NCBI GenBank assembly: GCA_014360015.1
Contig: JACIYJ010000002.1
Span: forward strand, 186,001 to 250,000
Direction: 5' to 3'
Origin: Candidatus Aminicenantota bacterium
GTDB lineage: Bacteria; Acidobacteriota; Aminicenantia; Aminicenantales; Saccharicenantaceae
Length of the DNA stretch: 64,000 nucleotides
In this document: in pieces, positions 1 to 9,072 of the stretch
Layout of the letters: every line of letters starts with the position of its first letter
Numbering within the stretch: the stretch's first letter is position 1
The notes under the pieces: generated by a model
Database searches by the model: none
What the model was told of the DNA's origin: nothing
What the model saw: the letters and a program-made list of their open reading frames with translations, nothing else
Position numbers and translations under genes: made by a program

Positions 1-363
1 GTCTGCTTGATAAACGAGTTCTCAGCTTCGGATGGAGACATTTTCCCATATCGTTTCAAACGCTACCAGCTGGGAAAACTCATCGGCAAAAGAACCTGGG
101 GCGGAGTGGTCGGCATTCGGGGCACGCTGCCACTTGTAGACGGTGGTTACCTGAATAAACCAGAATTTGCCACCTACAGCTTAGAGGGTCAATGGATTAT
201 CGAAGGCGAAGGAGTGGAGCCAGATATTTATGTGGACAACGATCCGGCTAAAGAATATGAAGGAATCGATGAGCAGCTGAACAAAGCTATTGAGGTTATT
301 CTTGAAGAGCTCAAGACCAAGGAGCAGAAACTACCGCCAGTGCCGCCTTATCCGAAGAAGTAA
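1..363 (+). CDS. Tricorn-type S41 peptidase, C-terminal fragment
   Basis: The reading frame is open from base 1, so this is the 3' end of a longer gene cut by the window edge; the TTG at 7 is not a real start. The fragment begins with VCLINEFSASDGDIFPY, which matches the nucleophile region of tricorn-like S41 peptidases (Ser in the SxSDGD motif). It continues through the TWGGVVG and LEGQWIIEGEGVEPDI segments typical of the C-terminal catalytic domain. The tail is proline- and lysine-rich (PPVPPYPKK). Family members cut peptides released by other proteases and are often exported with N-terminal beta-propellers, which lie outside the window. Family call strong; localisation unknown. Confidence 0.85.
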   Translation, partial: VCLINEFSASDGDIFPYRFKRYQLGKLIGKRTWGGVVGIRGTLPLVDGGYLNKPEFATYSLEGQWIIEGEGVEPDIYVDNDPAKEYEGIDEQLNKAIEVILEELKTKEQKLPPVPPYPKK

Positions 364-705
364 CAACGGCTAAGAGTCGCGTCAGGTAGTTGAGAGGTTA
401 AGGTTGAATTTATACCGCAAATTTAAGAATTGATAAAGTGGCCAGGATTACTTAAGTCACTCTGATTAGAATTTCAGGTTCAGATATAGGCTTTATTTAA
501 TGGAATTACCAGATCTTAAGATTTTTCAGAAAGCTGGTTCAGATAACAGTAGCTGGAAGAGTATTAAACAGGATAGCCAGAAGAACATAAATAATGGCAA
601 TTTATGAGGATCAGACATAAATCCAGAGCTGGGGGTACTGGCCATTTCTGGAGAAAAATATTCTAAAAGGAAAACACAATATAATACTCAGGGAGAGAGA
701 AAGAG
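364..705. other. Intergenic stretch without a recognisable gene
   Basis: These 342 bases separate the tricorn-type gene from the M28 peptidase. I see no ORF with protein-like character, no tRNA and no clear terminator. A TATAAT word lies at 680-685 without a convincing -35 partner. It is only about 20 bases from the downstream ATG, and a purine-rich ribosome-binding stretch (gggagagagaaagag) follows it. Confidence 0.5.
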
Positions 706-2052
706 ATGAGAAAAAATGTGAGATGGCTGTTAGCTCTTTCATTGGTTTTATGTTTTAACCTGACTCTTTTTCTCAGAGGTCAGGAGTTAGAGCTTAAAAG
801 CACAGAATTCCTGAAAAAAGCTGTGGCTCAGGTCTCGGAACAGAACCTGGCCTCCACTATCAAGACTCTTCAATCGTTCAAGACTCGCAATTTGCTGTCA
901 GAGCAGAAGGCCGTTAATTTCGGCATCGGTGCAGCCCGACGCTGGCTGCTCAAAGAATTCCAGAAGATTTCAGGACTGGAAGTCATTGATGATGGCTATT
1001 TGCTGCCGAAGCAAGGTGGTCGAATAGTTAAAGACACCGAACTTCATAACATCATGGCCATCAAGAGGGGTAAGAGTCAGAAAGAAAGGATCATCATCGT
1101 CAACGCTCATTACGACACCATCGCTGTTTCTAAGGACGGAAAATTCAATTATGAGGACGTCAACACCGAAGCTCCTGGTGCCAATGATGATGCCTCCGGG
1201 GTGGCCGCGGTGCTGGAAATGGCCAAGATCATTGCCGGCTACGAGACTGAGGCCACTATTCATTTCATCGCTTTTGCCGGTGAAGAGCAGGGTCTGGTCG
1301 GCTCAACCCTTTATGCCCAAAAAATGAAGCAGCAGGGAAAAAATGTTGAGGCCGTTCTCACTATGGATATGATTTCCAACATCAAAGCTGGCAATGGCTA
1401 CATAGAATCGACGCGGGTCAGAGTTTTCAGCGAAGATCCTAACGATTCACCCAGCCGGGAGTTAGCTCGCTATGTGCGGAGAATAGGTGAGATGGTTTTG
1501 CCGGCTATGGAGGTTGACCTGATTTTCCGGGCTGACCGTTTCGGTCGGGGCGGCGACCATACACCCTTTGTAGTTGAAGGCTATCCCGGAATTCGATTCA
1601 CAGAAGCCAGAGAAAATTACTCCAACCAGCACACCACGACCGATGTTTTTGACAACCTTTCTGTGCCCTATTGTGCTGATATCACCCGGATTATTTTAGC
1701 TTCAGTTCTGTCTTTAGCCTGCGCGCCTGAAGCACCGGTGGTGACCAACGAAAGAGGAGCTCCTCTTCTTGGCCGCGGTCAGGGTTATGATGCTGAGCTT
1801 CGCTGGAAGTGGCACGGAGAAATGAATAAAATTGCCGGGTTTAAGGTCTATGTCAGAGATACAAAGGCTCCGTTTTGGGAGCGAAGCTATTTTGCCGGAA
1901 AAACCGACTCTTTTATACTTAAAAACGTTTCCATCGATGACCTGACCTTCGGAGTGGCCGCCGTGGGCACAAATGGTCTGGAAAGCTTGGTCTCAGTTTA
2001 CCGGATGCCACCCCGCCGCCGGGCTGAGTATGTTTTTCAGGAGATAAAATAG
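706..2052 (+). CDS. Exported M28 family zinc aminopeptidase
   Basis: The 448-residue product has an N-terminal signal peptide (about residues 1-26, hydrophobic core WLLALSLVLCFNLTLFL). The M28 catalytic domain shows the usual di-zinc signature in order: His135 in AHYDT, Asp161 in PGANDDASG, Glu193-Glu194 in FAGEEQGLVGS, Asp221 in MDMIS, and a late His in GGDHTPF. After about residue 345 a beta-rich C-terminal region (LRWKWHG through TNGLESL) resembles a fibronectin-III-like module. The protein would remove N-terminal amino acids from extracellular or periplasmic peptides. A purine-rich ribosome-binding site precedes the ATG. Other M28 subgroups (carboxypeptidases) cannot be excluded from sequence alone. 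Confidence 0.9.
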   Translation: MRKNVRWLLALSLVLCFNLTLFLRGQELELKSTEFLKKAVAQVSEQNLASTIKTLQSFKTRNLLSEQKAVNFGIGAARRWLLKEFQKISGLEVIDDGYLLPKQGGRIVKDTELHNIMAIKRGKSQKERIIIVNAHYDTIAVSKDGKFNYEDVNTEAPGANDDASGVAAVLEMAKIIAGYETEATIHFIAFAGEEQGLVGSTLYAQKMKQQGKNVEAVLTMDMISNIKAGNGYIESTRVRVFSEDPNDSPSRELARYVRRIGEMVLPAMEVDLIFRADRFGRGGDHTPFVVEGYPGIRFTEARENYSNQHTTTDVFDNLSVPYCADITRIILASVLSLACAPEAPVVTNERGAPLLGRGQGYDAELRWKWHGEMNKIAGFKVYVRDTKAPFWERSYFAGKTDSFILKNVSIDDLTFGVAAVGTNGLESLVSVYRMPPRRRAEYVFQEIK

Positions 2053-2171
2053 AGACCGGTTTCTTTTCCAACCGCTTTTTTCACCTCTCCTGATAATTTC
2101 GGAAAGGATTAAAGATTTAAATATTGTCGATCGGTGTATAATGAACCTAAGAAATTATTTAGGAGTTAAAC

Positions 2172-2963
2172 ATGAATGGAAATCAGCTAAATAAGGCTCA
2201 GCCCAAGGAAAGTCCGAATAAAATCAAGTGGGTAATCGGAGTAATGAGCGGTAAGGGAGGGGTGGGTAAGTCAACAGTGACTTATTTGGTGGCTCTGGCT
2301 TTGAAAAGAAAAGGCTTCAGCGTGGGAGTTCTCGATGCCGATATCACCGGAGCAAGTATCCCGAAAATTATGCATCTGCCCAAGTATGAAATGAAAGTCT
2401 GCGGCGATTTCATCTGCCCGGTTGAAACAGGGCAGGGGCTGAAGGTGATGTCTATAAGTTTCCTGGTGGATAATGAAGAACAGCCGGTAATCTGGCGCGG
2501 TCCACTGCTCAGCAAAGCCATTCAGCAATTCTGGGGTGAAGTGCTCTGGGGCGAGCTTGATTATTTAGTGATCGATATGCCTCCCGGGACTTCAGATGTG
2601 GCCATTACTGTGATGCAGTCTTTGCCATTGAATGGATTTATTTTTGTCACCACACCGCAGGATTTAGTCTCGGTGGTGGTGGCCAGATCAATCCAGATGG
2701 CCGAACGACTTAATGTCCCCGCTCTGGGATTGGTGGAGAATATGAGCTATTTCATCTGCCCTCACTGCGGCCAGAAAACGAATTTTTACGGCCAGAATGA
2801 AACTGAAAGCCTGGCCCGCAAACACGGGACAGAATTAATTGTTCAAATTCCCACCAGTGTGGAGTTTGCCCGAATGCCCTCCCAGGGCCTGGATTTAAAA
2901 AATCCTTTAGTGGTTGAAATTTTGGAGAGACTTGGAGATGATATCAGCGGGAAATTGAAATAG
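2172..2963 (+). CDS. mrp: Mrp/NBP35-family iron-sulfur carrier ATPase
   Basis: The 263-residue P-loop protein carries the deviant Walker A motif GKGGVGKS (residues 27-34) and Walker B-like LDADITG. The family segment YLVIDMPPGTSD is present, and a CPHCG pair near residues 196-199 matches the CxxC that holds a bridging Fe-S cluster in Mrp/ApbC/NBP35 proteins. It probably loads Fe-S clusters onto target enzymes in the cytoplasm. There is no N-terminal DUF59 domain, so it is the short form. A TATAAT word at 2137-2142 could be its -10 element, and AGGAGTTAAAC precedes the ATG. MinD-like ATPases are the main alternative, but the CPHC motif favours Mrp. Confidence 0.92.
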   Translation: MNGNQLNKAQPKESPNKIKWVIGVMSGKGGVGKSTVTYLVALALKRKGFSVGVLDADITGASIPKIMHLPKYEMKVCGDFICPVETGQGLKVMSISFLVDNEEQPVIWRGPLLSKAIQQFWGEVLWGELDYLVIDMPPGTSDVAITVMQSLPLNGFIFVTTPQDLVSVVVARSIQMAERLNVPALGLVENMSYFICPHCGQKTNFYGQNETESLARKHGTELIVQIPTSVEFARMPSQGLDLKNPLVVEILERLGDDISGKLK

Positions 2964-3065
2964 GTGTAATTTGTCAGACATTTTATTAATTAGGCATTAT
3001 TGGAACTAATATTGGCTGAAGTGGCGGGGCAGAGGGGGCCAGCTTGATTTAGGGGAGAGAATTTA

Positions 3066-3231
3066 TTGAATGACAAGAGGTTAAAACGAGAAAAACCTAA
3101 AACCAGGTTGTGGACCGTCGGCTTTAGCTTTTATCGGTTTACTTATTGCCATCATTTTCGGCCTGTTTTGGATGGCTACGGTCATCTATCTCGGGAAAAG
3201 AAAATGGGGAAAATCTAAAGAAGGAGATTGA
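3066..3231 (+). pseudogene. Small single-TM protein ORF split by a frameshift
   Basis: A TTG at 3066, eight bases after a strong AGGGGAG ribosome-binding site (about 3051-3057), opens a basic N-terminus (LNDKRLKREKPKTRLWTVGF). Near 3120-3130 this frame loses protein character. The +1 frame then encodes a membrane helix and basic tail (LAFIGLLIAIIFGLFWMATV, then YLGKRKWGKSKEGD) ending at the TGA at 3229-3231. Joining the two frames gives a credible protein of about 54 residues: basic N-terminus, one transmembrane helix, basic C-terminus. The split may be a sequencing error or a true lesion. No function can be assigned. Confidence 0.4.
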
Positions 3232-3300
3232 CTTTTTGATTGGCTAATTTCTGGCGTATATCCAGAAATAAAAAAGGGTAAAAAGGAGGCATAAAGAGAT

Positions 3301-5013
3301 ATGAAAGTCGAAAACATCGGTCTTTGGGAAAGAATAATTTTAGTCAGTTTAATTGGGTTGGCTGTCACTGGTTCAGTTCCAGTTATTGGTCAAACCAGAG
3401 ATGAGTCCGGCCAAGCTGACGCCAAAATACTGGTTGCAGCTATCACCCAAAGTAATGGATCAGCCGAGCTCCTGGTTCGAAGTAAAATCTCAGCAGTTAC
3501 TGTCTATCCTGATAGGGCTCAGGTCATCAGAAAAGCTCAGGTTAATCTTAATTCAGAAACCCGCTCTCTTATTTTCTCAGGTCTACCTGCTACTATCATT
3601 CCCGGTTCGGTTCGGGTAACTGGAAGCGGCCCGGCCAGAGTTAAAATTCTGGGCGTTGAGATTAAAACCAATTACTTAGAAGCCGAACAGCTACCCGAGG
3701 TCAAAAAGCTTCTGGATGAAATAAATGCGGTGGAAACAGAGATTTCCAGACTGAAAGGGCAGGAAGCGATTTTTGATTCACAGGAGAAATTTCTAAACTC
3801 TTTCGGAACCGCCATGAGCAACCAGGTGTCCAAGGAACTGGTTGCTGGTCGTCCCGATCTCGTCGGAGTTGACAAATTCATTGAGTTTCTTGGTGCCAGA
3901 CTTCAGACCATCCAGAAAGGTCGTTTGGAGAACAGTCAGGCTCTGGCTGAGAAGCAGGCTAAGCTTGAAGCCCTAAAGAAGAAATTAAAAGAGATAATGC
4001 CGGCCAAATCTAAGGAAGAGAAAAATATCAGCGTCCTGGTGGAGGTTAATCAGCCAGGTCGTCTGGAAGTTGAACTCAGCTATGCAGTCAGCAATGTGCG
4101 CTGGCAGCCCGTGTACACCATCAGAGCCTGGCCTGAATCAAATGAAATCGAACTGACCATGGCTGCTAACGTAACCCAGAAAACAGGAGAGAATTGGGAT
4201 GAAGTCAAGCTGGTTCTTTCCACCAGTGCCCCGACTGCCGGGAATCAACCAGGTGAGCTCGAGCCGTGGTACTTAGACATTTCTCAGCCCAGAGTGATGA
4301 AGGCCCTGACCAGGGAAACAATTGAGTCAAAAGCAATGATGGAAACTGAAGCTGCTCCAGCTCTGGCTTTTGAAGAGCCGGCAGAAGTTGTTCCGAGCTG
4401 GTTTGCGGTCAATTTTGAAGTTAAAAAACCCTGGACGATTCTGAGTGATGGAACGGAGCGTCGGGTACCAGTAGATTCCCAGAAACTGATGGCCACCTTT
4501 GATTACCTGGCTGTGCCCAAGCTGCAGGAGCTGGCTTATCTCCGCGGCAATTTTAGAAATACTCTTTCCTACCCCTGGCTGGTGGGCAGAGCCGACCTGT
4601 TTATCAACCAGGATTTTGTCGGCACAACCAGCCTGGATTTTGTTCCTTCCAATGATGAGGTGAAGCTCTTTTTCGGTGAGGATCGACAGCTCAAGGTCAG
4701 GCGGGAATTAATGAAAAGAGAAAAAAGCGGACCGGGCTTTTTGGGTAAGACAGAAAAACTCCATCTGGTTTATAAAATTACTCTGGAAAATCTGCGAAGC
4801 AGGGAGGTGGAGGTTGAGCTTCAGGATCAAATTCCGGTCAGTCAGAATACGAAAATCGAAGTTAAGGATATAAAAATAACGCCGCCGCCGACCAACCGTA
4901 ATGAGAAAGGAATTGTGACCTGGAAGGCAAAACTCGGGCCAAAAGAAAAGCAGGAATTTACCATTGACTTTACTGTGGAATATCCAAAAGACGCCCGCAT
5001 CGCTGGGCTTTAA
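3301..5013 (+). CDS. Exported DUF4139 (MuiA-like) protein
   Basis: The 570-residue product starts with a signal peptide (cleavage probably near VIGQ, residue 30). The segment SAVTVYPDRAQVIRKAQV is the typical start of the DUF4140/DUF4139 architecture. A charged coiled-coil region follows (about residues 130-235). The C-terminal beta-rich DUF4139 region includes LEVELSYAVSNVRWQPVYTI and ends in TIDFTVEYPKD. Related proteins are annotated mucoidy-inhibitor MuiA family; the biochemical role is unknown. AAGGAGG sits nine bases upstream of the ATG. It is preceded by the broken small membrane ORF and has no obvious operon partner downstream. Confidence 0.85.
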   Translation: MKVENIGLWERIILVSLIGLAVTGSVPVIGQTRDESGQADAKILVAAITQSNGSAELLVRSKISAVTVYPDRAQVIRKAQVNLNSETRSLIFSGLPATIIPGSVRVTGSGPARVKILGVEIKTNYLEAEQLPEVKKLLDEINAVETEISRLKGQEAIFDSQEKFLNSFGTAMSNQVSKELVAGRPDLVGVDKFIEFLGARLQTIQKGRLENSQALAEKQAKLEALKKKLKEIMPAKSKEEKNISVLVEVNQPGRLEVELSYAVSNVRWQPVYTIRAWPESNEIELTMAANVTQKTGENWDEVKLVLSTSAPTAGNQPGELEPWYLDISQPRVMKALTRETIESKAMMETEAAPALAFEEPAEVVPSWFAVNFEVKKPWTILSDGTERRVPVDSQKLMATFDYLAVPKLQELAYLRGNFRNTLSYPWLVGRADLFINQDFVGTTSLDFVPSNDEVKLFFGEDRQLKVRRELMKREKSGPGFLGKTEKLHLVYKITLENLRSREVEVELQDQIPVSQNTKIEVKDIKITPPPTNRNEKGIVTWKAKLGPKEKQEFTIDFTVEYPKDARIAGL

Positions 5014-5467
5014 ACAATTTTTGGTTTTATTTTTTGTTTTTTCCGTCGGCCAGTATGATCATTATTCACTATCCTTTTTTAATCAAACACCAAAATCTTA
5101 TTTTTTATTCAATCCTGGTAATATAGACATAATAATTAGTGATAAAGCCAACATATTCTCTTTTGTTAAAGAAGGATGACCTGGCTTTTTTATGAGACTT
5201 AAGTCGGGCCAGTTCATCTCCCATAAGCCCGGCCAGATGATAAAAAGGACCTGATCTGGTCATGACGGATACTTCTGAGATGGAACCAAGTTGATAAGGT
5301 TGGGTGGTCCTAACGTCAGTCAAGTTATTCCGAAAATGATGAAATTCTTCCTACAGGCGATTAAGACTGATTCAGGTTCAATTCAAACTGCAAGCTTTCA
5401 AGAAAAAATGATATAATTTTAAACTCTTTTATCGTCAGATACTAAAAGAAAGAAAAGGATAGGACTG
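5014..5467. other. Intergenic stretch, no supported gene
   Basis: These 454 bases are AT-rich at both ends with a more GC-rich core at about 5177-5340. The core contains short complementary words (for example GACC-tgatct-GGTC near 5249-5262) but no fold I recognise as a riboswitch or known ncRNA. A minus-strand frame at 5105-5323 lacks a ribosome-binding site and recognisable motifs. A TATAAT word occurs just upstream of the P-type ATPase gene (about 5411) without a good -35. Confidence 0.4.
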
Positions 5468-8188
5468 ATGACTGAGAAAAAATCAGGGACCAAATTTTGG
5501 ACCATATCTCCTGAAGATGTGGCTGCTAAATTTGGGTCTGACTTGAAAAAAGGTCTGAGCACTGAACAGGCTGAAAAGAACCTGGAACAGTTTGGTTTTA
5601 ACCAGCTCCAGGAAGCCCGGGGCCGCGCGGCGCTAACAGTTTTTTTTGATCAGTTCAAATCATTTTTGATCTGGGTGCTGATTGCAGCGGCCATCATCTC
5701 CGGCTTTCTGGGAGAATGGGTGGATGCTCTGGCCATCGTCGGCATTGTTATTCTCAATGCCATTCTGGGCTTTGTTCAGGAATATCGGGCCGAAAAAGCT
5801 CTGGCCGCTCTCAAAAAAATGGCCGCACCGCTCACCAAAGTTATAAGAAATGGAGAGCTAAGGCAAATTCCGGCCCGTGAAGTTGTACCCGGAGACCTGC
5901 TGGAGCTGGAAGCTGGTGATCATGTGGCCGCTGATGCCAGAGTAATTTCACATACCCCAAACTTCTCAGTCCACGAAGCAGCCCTTACCGGGGAGTCAAC
6001 ACCGGTTTTTAAGACCAGCCTTGAGCTGGATGAGGAAGACATTCCCTTAGCGGACCGGGCCAACATGGTTTATGCCGGAACCTCTGTTTCTTCCGGTAAA
6101 GCCAGAGCCATTGTGGTCAACACCGGCATGTCCACTGAACTCGGTCAGATCGCTCAGATGATCCAGGAAATTACCATAGAAACGACACCGCTTCAGAGAA
6201 AGCTCGAGCAGTTCGGTCGCTGGATCGTTTATCTATGCTTTTTCCTGGTAGGGTTGATTTTCCTGCTGGAATGGGTAAGAGGCGGGGAGCTGGTCCAGGT
6301 ATTCCTGACATCGGTTAGCCTGGCCGTGGCGGCTATCCCTGAAGGTTTGCCAGCTGTTGTAACGATAGCCCTGGCTCTTGGAGTCCAGCGAATGGTTAAA
6401 CGCCATGCCCTTATCCGGAAACTACCTTCCGTTGAAACCTTAGGCGCAGCCACAGTTATCTGCTCAGATAAAACCGGGACACTGACCAAGAACGAAATGA
6501 CGGTTAAGGTTGTCTATGCTGACGGAAAACTCTTTTCGGTGACCGGGGCTGGCTATGAACCTGAAGGAGAATTTCTGCTTGAGGAAAAGAAAATTACTCC
6601 TGATGAATTCCCGGGTCTTTATAAGACTCTCATCTGCGGAACTCTCTGTAATTCTTCAAATTTAGTTCAGGATAACGGACGTTATCGGATTGCCGGGGAC
6701 CCGACTGAAGGCGCGCTTCTTACTCTCGGCAAAAAGGCTGGCCTGAGCAAAGAAAAACTGGAAGAAAAAGAACCTTTGGTAGAAGAAATTCCCTTCGATT
6801 CCGAGCGCAAGATGATGACCATGCTCAGAAGGCGGAACGGTGAGTATGTGGCTTATGTCAAGGGCGCTCCGGATGTGCTTCTTAAAAATTGTGCCTATAT
6901 CTTTGAGTCCGGTCAGGAAAGACCTATCACCGTGGGAGATGTGGAAAGAATCCTTCAGGTTAATGATTCCTTAGCCCGCCAAGCGTTGAGAGTTCTCGGT
7001 TGTGCCTACAGGAGATTTTCCAGCCTGCCGGAAAAATTGGAAGCCACCAATGTGGAAAGAGATCTGACTTTTGTCGGGCTGGTGGCCATGATTGACCCGC
7101 CGCGGGAAGAAGTCATCAAAGCTATGGCTGCCTGTAAGCAAGCCGGTATCAAACCGGTGATGATTACTGGTGATCATAAAGTAACTGCTGTGGCCATTGC
7201 CCGGGAGCTGGGTATGCTGGAAGAAGAGGCTCTGGCCTTAAGCGGTGAAGAGCTTGACCGATTGAGTCCGGATGAATTTGAAAGACAGGTTGAAAAAATT
7301 CAGGTCTATGCCAGAGTTTCTCCTGAGCATAAGCTTAAGATTGTCAGAGCCTGGAGAAAAAAGGGTGAAGTGGTGGCCATGACCGGCGATGGAGTTAACG
7401 ACGCTCCAGCGGTTAAAGAAGCTGATATCGGTGTGGCCATGGGGATTACCGGAACTGATGTCACTAAAGAAGTCGCGGATATGATCATCACCGATGACAA
7501 CTTTGCTTCCATCGTAGCGGCGGTGGAAGAAGGTCGGGCTATCTATGACAATATCAAGAAATTTGTTCATTATCTTCTGTCCTGTAATCTGGGCGAGATC
7601 ATGGTGATGTTTGTCTCCTCACTCATCGGCTGGCCGGTGCCACTTCTGCCGATTCAGATTCTTTGGGTAAATCTGGTGACTGATGGCCTGCCGGCTTTAG
7701 GACTCGGCTTTGACCCACCGGACCCGGATATCATGACCAGACCGCCAAGAAAACCTGACGAACCGATCATTGATAAAAAACGAGCCAGCTTGATGACGGT
7801 GCAGGGTATTTTTATCGCCGTCTGTTCTCTGGTGGCTTTCAGTTATGTCCTGTTTGTCGAAAGAGAAGGCATAGAGCGAGCTCGAACAGCTGCTTTTATC
7901 GTCCTGTCTGTTTCTCAGCTTTTTCATGCTTTTAACTGCCGCAGTCAGATGAAGTCGGTGTTTGAACTGGGGGTCTTTTCTAACCTGAAGCTGGTCTACG
8001 CTTTTCTGGCATCTCTGACACTTCAGCTCTCTGTCGTTTACCTGCCATTCTTCCAGAAAATTTTTAAGACACAAAACCTGACTGTCTTTGATTGGGTTTT
8101 GGTTCTGGCTCTGTCGTCGCTTTCGCTCTTGGGCATGGAGCTCATCAAGTGGCTTAATAAACGATTTAAATTCTATGAAGTTTATTGA
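5468..8188 (+). CDS. P-type Ca2+-transporting ATPase (SERCA/PMR1-like)
   Basis: The 906-residue pump has all P-type ATPase landmarks: cation-ATPase N domain (about 10-75), TGES in the actuator domain, PEGLP in M4, phosphorylated Asp334 in CSDKTGTLTKNEM, MITGD, and the hinge GDGVNDAPAVKEADIG. M5 has SCNLGEIMV and M6 has NLVTDGLPA, which correspond to the Asn, Glu, Asn, Thr and Asp residues that bind calcium in SERCA-type pumps. It probably exports Ca2+ across the inner membrane at the cost of ATP; Mn2+ transport is an alternative. The stop codon abuts the stop codon of the convergent gene at 8189 with no space for a terminator. Confidence 0.93.
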   Translation: MTEKKSGTKFWTISPEDVAAKFGSDLKKGLSTEQAEKNLEQFGFNQLQEARGRAALTVFFDQFKSFLIWVLIAAAIISGFLGEWVDALAIVGIVILNAILGFVQEYRAEKALAALKKMAAPLTKVIRNGELRQIPAREVVPGDLLELEAGDHVAADARVISHTPNFSVHEAALTGESTPVFKTSLELDEEDIPLADRANMVYAGTSVSSGKARAIVVNTGMSTELGQIAQMIQEITIETTPLQRKLEQFGRWIVYLCFFLVGLIFLLEWVRGGELVQVFLTSVSLAVAAIPEGLPAVVTIALALGVQRMVKRHALIRKLPSVETLGAATVICSDKTGTLTKNEMTVKVVYADGKLFSVTGAGYEPEGEFLLEEKKITPDEFPGLYKTLICGTLCNSSNLVQDNGRYRIAGDPTEGALLTLGKKAGLSKEKLEEKEPLVEEIPFDSERKMMTMLRRRNGEYVAYVKGAPDVLLKNCAYIFESGQERPITVGDVERILQVNDSLARQALRVLGCAYRRFSSLPEKLEATNVERDLTFVGLVAMIDPPREEVIKAMAACKQAGIKPVMITGDHKVTAVAIARELGMLEEEALALSGEELDRLSPDEFERQVEKIQVYARVSPEHKLKIVRAWRKKGEVVAMTGDGVNDAPAVKEADIGVAMGITGTDVTKEVADMIITDDNFASIVAAVEEGRAIYDNIKKFVHYLLSCNLGEIMVMFVSSLIGWPVPLLPIQILWVNLVTDGLPALGLGFDPPDPDIMTRPPRKPDEPIIDKKRASLMTVQGIFIAVCSLVAFSYVLFVEREGIERARTAAFIVLSVSQLFHAFNCRSQMKSVFELGVFSNLKLVYAFLASLTLQLSVVYLPFFQKIFKTQNLTVFDWVLVLALSSLSLLGMELIKWLNKRFKFYEVY

Positions 8189-8926
8189 TTATTTCATCTG
8201 CCGGATGCGGACTTCTATTTCGGGCGTATCTTTTAGCAAAGCTACCAGTCTGGAAGTATCAGTTTCGCCATAATGATAAGGATAAAGTATTCTGGGCTTG
8301 AACCATTTAGCCGCTTCAGCCACCATTTCCGGGGTCATGGTGTATGGAAGGTTCATCGGCAGAAAGGCAATGTCGATGTTCTTCAAATTTTTCATTTCTG
8401 GAATGTTTTCTGTGTCTCCTGCCACATAAACCCGCTTATTGCCAAAGGTAATCACATAACCGTTGCCCACGCCCTTGGGATGAAAAGGATTACCGTCAGG
8501 TCTTTTATGCTGGATGTTGTAAGCGGGAACAGCTTCGATCTCCAGACCAAGAATATTCGTTCTGTCTCCGTTTTTCATCACTTTTAAGCCGGGAACCTTG
8601 GGCTGGCAGGAACCTGAACCAATGATGACGGTAGAATCTTTTCGCAGAATCTTTATTGCCTCCGGGTCGCAGTGGTCAAAGTGTTCATGAGTGATCAGGA
8701 TGAGGTCAGCTTGGGGTAGCTTTTTATAATCGGTCTCACTGCTGACCGGGTCAACATGAATGACTTTGTTTCCGAAAGTGAACATCAGTGTGCCATGCCC
8801 GATGAAAGTGATTTTTAAATCTCCAGCAGAAGTGGAAATGATATCTTCTTCATGTTTCTGACCAAAGGCTAAGAGTGGAGCTAAACCCAGGAACGAAGTT
8901 AGGAGTAAAACTATCAGTTTTTCCAT
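8189..8926 (-). CDS. Exported metallo-beta-lactamase-fold hydrolase (UlaG-like)
   Basis: The 245-residue protein has a signal peptide (MEKLIVLLLTSFLGLAPLLA) followed by a compact metallo-beta-lactamase fold. The zinc-binding motif THEHFDHCD is followed by VAGDTENIPE (metal-bridging Asp) and a late PYHYGETD. The overall layout matches the UlaG-like/YtnP-like branch of the superfamily rather than classical beta-lactamases; the substrate is unknown. A GGAGG-type site lies just upstream of the ATG (reverse complement of ccacctcct near 8930). It is divergent from the histidine kinase gene and convergent with the P-type ATPase gene. Confidence 0.85.
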   Translation of the reverse strand: MEKLIVLLLTSFLGLAPLLAFGQKHEEDIISTSAGDLKITFIGHGTLMFTFGNKVIHVDPVSSETDYKKLPQADLILITHEHFDHCDPEAIKILRKDSTVIIGSGSCQPKVPGLKVMKNGDRTNILGLEIEAVPAYNIQHKRPDGNPFHPKGVGNGYVITFGNKRVYVAGDTENIPEMKNLKNIDIAFLPMNLPYTMTPEMVAEAAKWFKPRILYPYHYGETDTSRLVALLKDTPEIEVRIRQMK

Positions 8927-8949
8927 TGTCCACCTCCTTCTTTTACCAT

Positions 8950-8974
8950 ATCATTTTAGCATAGAAAAAATGAT
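8950..8974. promoter_or_regulatory. Inverted repeat in a divergent promoter region
   Basis: ATCATTTT (8950-8957) and AAAATGAT (8967-8974) form perfect 8-bp arms around a 9-bp spacer. The repeat lies between the metallo-hydrolase (minus) and the histidine kinase (plus), so it could be an operator for either gene. The ATCATTT/AAATGAT words also occur in the larger palindrome before the ArsR gene at 57883-57916. In AT-rich DNA this could be chance. Confidence 0.3.
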
Positions 8975-9072
8975 GAAAAAATGTTTTTTGTTTTTGATGA
9001 AAATTTCTTATAATGCTTGAAGTATATCAGAGCGCAAGGCTTGTTCTTCAGATTATTTAAGAGAGCGTTAAG

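Noticed and set aside
5249-5262. Complementary words as a riboswitch before the P-type ATPase gene
   Set aside because: Only a 4-bp stem; no conserved core of a known metal or Mn2+/Ca2+ riboswitch can be seen.
5105-5323. 72-codon minus-strand frame between the MuiA-like and P-type ATPase genes
   Set aside because: No ribosome-binding site, no membrane or domain pattern, and no neighbour in its direction; at best a gene remnant.
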